Positions 59,009 to 64,000 of a stretch of DNA of 64,000 nt are shown here, one piece after another. Below the pieces are notes generated by a model that was not told where the DNA came from, searched no databases, and saw only the letters and a list, made by a program, of their open reading frames with translations. The position numbers and the translations under genes are program-made. The DNA is from an uncultured Peptoniphilus sp. Lineage in GTDB: Bacteria > Bacillota > Clostridia > Tissierellales > Peptoniphilaceae. How positions within the stretch are numbered: position 1 is the first letter of the stretch; each line of letters starts with the position of its first letter. The stretch is from positions 68,160-132,159 of the forward strand of contig NZ_CALUAA010000005.1 of NCBI RefSeq assembly GCF_943913915.1, written 5' to 3'.

Positions 59009-59544
59009 TCAAAGAAGTGATCGTCGTCGAGGGAAAAGACGATATTACAAGAGTAAAGGCCGCCGTGAACTGCGATGTCATCGCCACAGGGGGCTTCGCC
59101 TTCGGAAAAAAACTTTTAGACGAACTGAAAGCCATTGAAAAGCGGCGGGGCATTATCATCTTTACGGATCCGGATTACATGGGCAAGCAAATCCGTCGCC
59201 GGCTGACCGAGGCGCTGGACAGCCCGAAACAGGCCTATCTTTCACAGGAAAAGGCTACCCTTAAAGATAATATCGGTATCGAAAACGCCCTTCCCGAGGA
59301 CATTCAAAAAGCCCTCGCCAAGGCGAAGCCTATGCGCCAGAGCATGACCATTAACTTTACGAAAGCGGATATGATTCGCTACGGCTTAATGGGCACGGCG
59401 GAAGCCGGGGAAAAGCGCACCAAAATGGGGGAAGCCTTGGGTATCGGCCACGGCAACGGCAAACAATTTCTGCGCCGCTTGAACAGCTTTAATATAACGG
59501 AAGAAGAATTCGAGGAAACTTACCGGGAGGTCTTTGGTGAATAA
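58999..59544 (+). CDS. rnmV: Ribonuclease M5
   Basis: The 181-residue protein has a Toprim domain: KEVIVVEGKDDITRVKAAVNCDVIATGGFAF (Glu of the acid motif) and GIIIFTDPDYMGKQIRRRL (DxD), then DNIGIENALPEDI. RNase M5 matures 5S rRNA in Firmicutes with ribosomal protein L18. It overlaps tatD by 10 bases and rsmA by eight, in the usual tatD-rnmV-rsmA order. Confidence 0.96.
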   Translation: MEMIKEVIVVEGKDDITRVKAAVNCDVIATGGFAFGKKLLDELKAIEKRRGIIIFTDPDYMGKQIRRRLTEALDSPKQAYLSQEKATLKDNIGIENALPEDIQKALAKAKPMRQSMTINFTKADMIRYGLMGTAEAGEKRTKMGEALGIGHGNGKQFLRRLNSFNITEEEFEETYREVFGE

Positions 59545-60427
59545 GCGATTGTATAGCCCCGCCGTCATACGGGAAATTCAAAAAAAATGGGGATTTCAAT
59601 TTCAAAAATCACTGGGACAAAACTTTTTAATCGACGGTAACATCGTGAGGGGAATCGGCGATGCCGCCGAAGTAAAAGAAGGGGATGTGGTCCTTGAAAT
59701 CGGCGCCGGCATCGGCACCCTTACAGAAGAGCTGGCTCTAAGAGGCGCCCATGTCTTTTGTGTGGAAATCGACGAAAATCTGCGGCCCATTTTAGAAGAG
59801 ACCCTTGCGCCCTACGATAAAGTGGAAATCTTCTACCGGGACGTGTTAAAGACCGATCTTAAAAAAGAACTGAATGCCCGCTTTCCGGGAAAATCTATAA
59901 AAGTTGTGGCGAACCTGCCTTATTATGTCACCACCCCAATCCTTGTGCATCTCTTAGACGGCGAGCTCCCCATCGAATCCATGCACATTATGGTGCAAAA
60001 AGAAATGGCGACCCGCATGGCAGCGCCTGCAGGCAATAAAATGTACGGCTCCATTTCCGTATATCTGCAAATGCGAGGGGATGTGAGGACCGCCCTCCAT
60101 GTGCCCCGCACCTGCTTTATGCCTCAGCCGAAAGTAGACAGCGCCGTCCTCGCCGTAACAAACTTTAAGGCGGATCACCCGGAGACGCTCCGCCAGGCGG
60201 AAGCGGTTGTACGAGCCGCCTTTTCCAAAAGGCGAAAGACCGTATTAAACGCCCTCTCCACCTACGGATTTGAACTGGAGAAGAGCGATGTTAAAAAAGC
60301 CCTTATGGATTCGGGTATTGATCCTACCCGACGAGCGGAGACCATTACCGTGGAAGAATACAGAGTGCTCGCTAAAAACTTTCCGAAAGTCACAAAGGAG
60401 CTGAAAGAGAATGAAGGACAACTTTAA
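59537..60427 (+). CDS. rsmA: 16S rRNA dimethyladenosine transferase RsmA/KsgA
   Basis: GTG 59537 is six bases after GGGAGG; TTG 59534 is too close. The 296-residue enzyme has SLGQNFLIDGNIVRGI, the SAM motif VLEIGAGIGTLTEELALRGAHVFCVEID, VVANLPYYVTTPI (NLPY catalytic motif), VQKEMATRM and the C-terminal helical domain (VRAAFSKRRKTVLNAL). It dimethylates A1518/A1519 of 16S rRNA. It overlaps the ArsR gene by 17 bases. Confidence 0.97.
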   Translation: MNKRLYSPAVIREIQKKWGFQFQKSLGQNFLIDGNIVRGIGDAAEVKEGDVVLEIGAGIGTLTEELALRGAHVFCVEIDENLRPILEETLAPYDKVEIFYRDVLKTDLKKELNARFPGKSIKVVANLPYYVTTPILVHLLDGELPIESMHIMVQKEMATRMAAPAGNKMYGSISVYLQMRGDVRTALHVPRTCFMPQPKVDSAVLAVTNFKADHPETLRQAEAVVRAAFSKRRKTVLNALSTYGFELEKSDVKKALMDSGIDPTRRAETITVEEYRVLAKNFPKVTKELKENEGQL

Positions 60428-60737
60428 GGCTTTTGTAGAAAATAAAGACCTGATCGACAATTTAAGTGGCATCTTTAAAGTCATGGCCGATCCTACAAGG
60501 CTTAAAATTCTCTACGCCCTTATGCTTGAGACCTGCAATGTTTCAAAACTTGTAGAACTCCTCGGCATGAGCCAATCCTCCATATCCCACCAGCTCATTC
60601 TCTTAAAAGAAGAGGGATTAATTCGTTCCAAAAAAGAGGGCCGCAAAGTCTACTATTCACTGGATGACGAACACGTGCGCACTCTCTTTTACATGGGCTA
60701 CACCCATGCGGAACATAAAATTAATGAAAATGATTAA
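60411..60737 (+). CDS. ArsR/SmtB-family metal sensor with zinc-type alpha-5 site
   Basis: The 108-residue winged-helix repressor has MADPTRLKILYAL, the recognition region NVSKLVELLGMSQSSISHQLILLKEEGLIRSKKEGRKVYYSL. The alpha-3 Cys pair of ArsR/CadC is missing (TCNVSKL). At the C-terminus D86, H88, H99 and H102 have exactly the spacing of the CzrA/SmtB alpha-5 zinc/cobalt site (D-x-H-x10-H-x2-H). So it probably senses Zn(II) or Co(II). The last gene of the metG operon by overlap with rsmA; no efflux gene is adjacent. Confidence 0.9.
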   Translation: MKDNFKAFVENKDLIDNLSGIFKVMADPTRLKILYALMLETCNVSKLVELLGMSQSSISHQLILLKEEGLIRSKKEGRKVYYSLDDEHVRTLFYMGYTHAEHKINEND

Positions 60738-60799
60738 TCGGAAATTCATCGGGTATTATAAGAAGAGACGAAAATACGAATTATATGGGAGGAATTATA

Positions 60800-61030
60800 A
60801 TGTCTAAAGTACAAGTTTATACAAGCAACACCTGCCCCTATTGCACCATGGCAAAAGACTATTTGAAAGATAAGGGCGTAGAATTCGAAGAAAAAAACGT
60901 ACAAGAAGATCCCCAAGCAAGAGACGAACTTATCTCTAAAGGCTACACCGGCGTACCGGTGCTCGTTATTAATGAAGAAGAAATCGTCGGCTTCGATCAA
61001 GCAAAGATCGATGCGGCATTGGCGAAATAA
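60800..61030 (+). CDS. Small glutaredoxin-like protein
   Basis: ATG 60800 follows GGGAGG; ATG 60785 is upstream of that site. The 76-residue protein has KVQVYTSNTCPYCTMAKDYL (CPYC active site), FEEKNVQEDPQARDEL, GYTGVPVLVINEEEIVGFD with the cis-Pro (VPV). It matches the short NrdH/glutaredoxin-like class with a C-terminal GFD-x-x-K pattern common in clostridia. It reduces disulfides of unknown partners. A strong hairpin follows. Confidence 0.93.
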   Translation: MSKVQVYTSNTCPYCTMAKDYLKDKGVEFEEKNVQEDPQARDELISKGYTGVPVLVINEEEIVGFDQAKIDAALAK

Positions 61031-61070
61031 AACAAAGGGAGCTTAGTAAAACTAGGCTCCCTATTTTGTT
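61031..61070 (+). terminator. Terminator after the glutaredoxin gene
   Basis: GGGAGC/GCTCCC within a longer imperfect stem (AACAAA left, TTTTGTT right) closes over TAAAA. Confidence 0.85.
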
Positions 61071-61391
61071 GCCGTCAAAACGAAAAAGGATAACAAAAAC
61101 GAGAGAAGTAAACACTGCAAGGGGGCGCCGGATTCTGCGCAAACCTTGCGCCGCAAAATCCCAAAACAGAATTAAAAAGTTATCGAAAACATGTAATGAA
61201 AGGTAGCCCATGATCATCCCGCACTTCATGGCGGCCTATGACGGAACAAAGACTTCGCTTTTTTAAAAAAGCATTTTAGCAAGAAAAAGCAAAATATCTG
61301 TTATCAGATTAGGAAAAATAAAAAAATAAGTGTCGAACAAGACCTATGCTATAAAAAATTAAAAATAATTTGGAAAAAACCAAAATAAACC
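61071..61391. other. AT-rich intergenic region before the adhesin
   Basis: About 320 bases without a supported gene. It contains a local hairpin GCGCAA-ACC-TTGCGC near 61137-61152 and a 16-base palindrome GCTTTTTTAAAAAAGC at 61257-61272. Base composition turns strongly A-rich toward the adhesin promoter, unlike the preceding genes. Confidence 0.7.
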
Positions 61392-61421
61392 TTTACAGTA
61401 CAGATTGGGGGGGGTTACAAT
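61392..61421 (+). promoter_or_regulatory. Adhesin promoter with a G8 tract in its spacer
   Basis: TTTACA at 61392-61397 and TACAAT at 61416-61421 are 18 bases apart, and the spacer holds eight G in a row at 61407-61414. Loss of one G would give the 17-base optimum. Homopolymer slippage here would change promoter strength, as in known phase-variable surface-protein promoters. Confidence 0.65.
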
Positions 61422-61473
61422 AGGTAACACAAGAGGAGCATGTGACTAAAATGAGCAGCATAAGGAGGAAATT

Positions 61474-64000
61474 TTGGACACATTAACATCATATTTAAAA
61501 AGAAAGCAAGAACGAGACCAAAGCGAGAAACCGACATACGGTATGCGCAAACTTTCCATAGGTTTCGTATCTTGCTTTTTAGGTTGCGCTATTTTTATGG
61601 CGCCTGTAGGCGTACACGCTGAAGAAGCAACCGATACGCCCGTAGCCCCTGTGGAAACACAAGCAGACGTGAAAAAGCCGGTAGAAGCCACAGAACCATC
61701 GACAGTCAAAAACGAGCCTGCCGCAGTGGAAGAAAAAGAAACTGTCGTTGAAGAAAAACCGGTAACCGAAATTCAAAGCGTTCCCGCTGAAGAGAAAAAT
61801 GTATCCGAGGAAGTTCCTGAAGCTCCAACTTTAACTAGCGAGGAAGAAGTTGTTGAAGCTTACAAAGTTGCTGACGCAAGCGAAACCGAATCCGAAGAAA
61901 AACAAGATAATGCTGTAATCGACGAAGCTGAACCTGATGAAGCACAAACTGACGAAACGGAAACTGCTGACAAAGATTTAGAAACTGAATCCGAAGAAGA
62001 ACCTCAAGTCGACGAAGCAAAAGAATCGGAAGCAAAGGCTGTTGATGCTCCAAAATTAGATGTTTCTGAAGAAGTAAATCCGGAAGCTCAACAAGCAGGA
62101 GAAACTGAAGAAGATGCCATCACGAATGTAGAAATTACAATCGGCGGAGCTAAAAACGGCGAAAAGACTGAAATAGTTAACCCCACAGCCCTACCAGAAA
62201 GAACAAATGGTGGAAACACAGATATCAACCTAGAAGCAAGAGTTGACTTCGATATTCCGGAAGGAACAAAACATGGAAAAACTTTTGACTTTGTAGTATC
62301 AGACAATGTAAACCTTCATGGTGTTTTAAAATCAGAAGAAGAAGGCCAACCTGTTGTATTTGACGGAGAAGAAATAGCAACTGCAGAAAGGTTAACAGAC
62401 GGTAGAAACGGATATAAGTATACTTTTAATGAAAAAGTAGACAACCTAAAAGATATTAGAGTAAGAATTATCTATCCTCTTTTCATAGATCCTGACAAAG
62501 TGCCAATGGGTACTAAGGAATACGAAATAGGCGAAGACGGCAAATATAAGCTAGATAACGAGGGCAACCCAATATTAAAAGCGGACAACAAAGAAAAAGT
62601 TTCTGTAACAGTTGCCGGCAAGACTGCAAGCAAAGACTATACAGTTGAATACGAAAGTGAAGTTTTTGACATCAAAAATAATGTGCCAACCCTTAGTGGT
62701 ATTGCTGACATTGATAATGTTACAGATAATAACTACAACCATACTATTTATGTAAACCCAACTGCAGACCAAATGCTTAATGGGTCTCACGTTACAGTTC
62801 AAAATGAAAAGGGCTATAATACAATAACCTTTGATGAAGAAGTTAAAAACTCTGTAAAAGTTTATAAGGTAAAAGACCCTAACAAGTTACCACTAAGCTT
62901 TGGCAATAACTTTGACGATGGAAATTATGAAGATGTTACTTCTAAAGCTAATGTTAAATTAGTAAAAGATAATAACAATGCTGATCTTAATAAATTGGTT
63001 GTAGATGTAAAGCAAGGTAATACAAATCATTCTCAGCCATTTGACAATAAAGATTTCGATAGTTCTGTCTATGTTGTAACATACACAGGAAAGAGAACTC
63101 CTAACAAGGCTTTTAAAACGAACACTATCTTCACAGCCGATTGGAGAAAGGCTAACGGAAATGTTAAAAACCTATCACATACTGGCGACCAAAGCTGGGC
63201 ATGGACCAATGAAATTGTCATAGATGACGCTGATGCCATTGCCCTAGCTAATAAGACTTATAGCCTTGGAGATAAAGTTTGGATAGATGCTGATAAAGAT
63301 GGTTCACAAGGAGACACTGAAACAGGTCTTGCAGGTGTTAAAGTTATCCTTAAGGGAATCAACATGTCTGATAAGGAAACTACAACAGATGAAAATGGCA
63401 ACTATAAATTCGAAGGCCTTAGAAATGGTGAATACACAGTAGAATTTGAAATTAAATCAGGCTATGCACCAACAACAGCTAAAGCAGAAGGAAGTACAGA
63501 GGATAAAGACTCTGATGCTTGCCAAGCAGAAGGAACAAAAGTAGCAACAGCAACAGGCGTAATCAACGGCGCAGACAATATGAATGTTGACTTTGGGGTT
63601 GTTCTTTCTCAAGAAGGAAGCTTCCAAGAACACCACATCTATATCACTAAAGATCAAGACGGTGTAGAAACCGGAAGAACAACGGATGATGGCGACGTTA
63701 AAGAAGGTAAGAAAGAACAAACTTACACAACCGGCAAGATTGAAAAAGACGGCTTTAAGTTTGTACGAACCGAAGATGCTAAAAACGATCCAACCTTTAA
63801 CGCACAAGGTGAAGAAGCGACCGGCAACTTCAAACCGGGTGTAAAACAAGAAATCACCTACGTTTATGAAAAAACCGTAAACGATCCTCAAAAAGAAGCC
63901 GGATCCTTCCAAGAACACCACATCTATATCACAAAAGATCAAGACGGTGTAGAAACCGGAAGAACAACGGATGATGGCGACGTTAAAGAAGGTAAGAAAG
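61474..64000 (+). CDS. YSIRK-like signal, SdrD/Cna-B-type repetitive surface adhesin (3' end outside window)
   Basis: TTG 61474 lies five bases after AAGGAGG; the frame stays open to the window end (842 codons). It starts with a YSIRK-like signal: EKPTYGMRKLSIGFVSCFLG then a hydrophobic core ending in GVHAEE. Residues 50-210 are an acidic Glu/Val/Ala-rich, disordered stretch; 215-590 look like a beta-rich A region (DINLEARVDFDIPEGTK, VYVVTYTGKRTPNKAF). An SdrD B-type domain follows: YSLGDKVWIDADKDGSQGD, TGLAGVKVILKG, TTDENGNYKFEGLRNGEYTVEF. Then tandem repeats begin (GSFQEHHIYITKDQDG...). The sortase signal would be beyond the window. It probably binds host matrix or blood proteins. Confidence 0.88.
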   Translation, partial: MDTLTSYLKRKQERDQSEKPTYGMRKLSIGFVSCFLGCAIFMAPVGVHAEEATDTPVAPVETQADVKKPVEATEPSTVKNEPAAVEEKETVVEEKPVTEIQSVPAEEKNVSEEVPEAPTLTSEEEVVEAYKVADASETESEEKQDNAVIDEAEPDEAQTDETETADKDLETESEEEPQVDEAKESEAKAVDAPKLDVSEEVNPEAQQAGETEEDAITNVEITIGGAKNGEKTEIVNPTALPERTNGGNTDINLEARVDFDIPEGTKHGKTFDFVVSDNVNLHGVLKSEEEGQPVVFDGEEIATAERLTDGRNGYKYTFNEKVDNLKDIRVRIIYPLFIDPDKVPMGTKEYEIGEDGKYKLDNEGNPILKADNKEKVSVTVAGKTASKDYTVEYESEVFDIKNNVPTLSGIADIDNVTDNNYNHTIYVNPTADQMLNGSHVTVQNEKGYNTITFDEEVKNSVKVYKVKDPNKLPLSFGNNFDDGNYEDVTSKANVKLVKDNNNADLNKLVVDVKQGNTNHSQPFDNKDFDSSVYVVTYTGKRTPNKAFKTNTIFTADWRKANGNVKNLSHTGDQSWAWTNEIVIDDADAIALANKTYSLGDKVWIDADKDGSQGDTETGLAGVKVILKGINMSDKETTTDENGNYKFEGLRNGEYTVEFEIKSGYAPTTAKAEGSTEDKDSDACQAEGTKVATATGVINGADNMNVDFGVVLSQEGSFQEHHIYITKDQDGVETGRTTDDGDVKEGKKEQTYTTGKIEKDGFKFVRTEDAKNDPTFNAQGEEATGNFKPGVKQEITYVYEKTVNDPQKEAGSFQEHHIYITKDQDGVETGRTTDDGDVKEGKK
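63617..64000 (+). repeat. 95-residue (285-bp) tandem repeats in the adhesin
   Basis: The block starting at 63622 recurs at 63907, an exact 285-base period, with near-identical DNA (sole differences seen are a few synonymous changes near the starts). Each unit codes QEHHIYITKDQDGVETGRTT, a linker and a tail ending EITYVYEKTVNDPQKEAG. It is MucBP-like in overall style. The second copy runs off the window, so copy number is unknown. Confidence 0.9.

Noticed and set aside
61257..61272. 16-base palindrome GCTTTTTTAAAAAAGC as a regulator operator
   Set aside because: AT-rich palindromes of this kind arise easily in such sequence and no second copy or known operator match was seen; noted only in the intergenic entry.
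63457..63942. 161-codon minus-strand open frame rich in Cys and Phe
   Set aside because: Complement of the adhesin repeats; composition is explained by Glu/Lys codons read backwards.
63617..64000. CRISPR array at the window end
   Set aside because: The 285-base period, continuous reading frame and coding repeats show protein tandem repeats, not CRISPR.

Overview
The window reads as a chromosomal segment of a low-to-mid GC Gram-positive anaerobe of the Firmicutes (Bacillota), most likely Clostridia/Tissierellia and perhaps a Peptoniphilaceae-like coccus. This is inferred from gene content: CsaB/TagA wall-polymer genes, RNase M5, DUF951, FtsEX with an M23 hydrolase, DUF3343 beside an EF2568-type desulfurase, SEC-C-tailed SecA, a B12-dependent MetH lacking its reactivation domain, and a YSIRK-like surface adhesin. 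No rRNA, CRISPR array, phage or IS element was seen. One tRNA (Ala, GGC) is present.

Layout. 1-1.4 kb: end of an AcpS-NnrD fusion and a MazF toxin without antitoxin. 1.4-9.7 kb: a plus-strand cell-wall polysaccharide cluster (exported protein, GT4, DUF4330, membrane protein, O-antigen-ligase-like polymerase/ligase, CsaB, TagA), then transketolase and an FMN-binding lipoprotein. 9.7-22.9 kb, minus strand: an iron/thiamine/phosphonate-type ABC importer with a PHP phosphoesterase; a seven-gene cluster (rhodanese lipoprotein, two selenodomain-associated glycosyltransferases, two VTT proteins, Fe-S protein, C_GCAxxG protein); and a MacB-like ABC system. 23-33 kb: larB, 5-formyl-THF cyclo-ligase, ftsE-ftsX-M23 hydrolase-ctpA, uvrB-uvrA. 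33.3-38 kb: an amino-acid ABC importer behind a structured leader, a triple-rhodanese lipoprotein and a small membrane protein. 38-44.8 kb, minus strand: split methionine synthase, metF, a GT2-GtrA fusion, murI, tRNA-Ala and pgeF. 44.8-54.5 kb: MscS, DUF951, secA, prfB, tex, DUF3343 and cysteine desulfurase. 54.5-61 kb: a structured RNA region ahead of a YitT-like gene, a pentapeptide protein, metG-tatD-rnmV-rsmA, an SmtB-type zinc sensor and a small glutaredoxin. 61.4 kb to the end: the start of a large repetitive adhesin.

Themes. Sulfur/selenium and redox handling recurs (two rhodanese lipoproteins, selenodomain-associated transferases, C_GCAxxG and Fe-S proteins, DUF3343 plus desulfurase). 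Methionine and folate one-carbon genes lie together, and envelope growth and surface display are strongly represented. The most striking points are a G8 tract inside the adhesin promoter spacer (possible phase variation), the 14.2-19.1 kb redox/transferase cluster, and two structured RNA leaders (33.35-33.55 and 54.5-54.78 kb).
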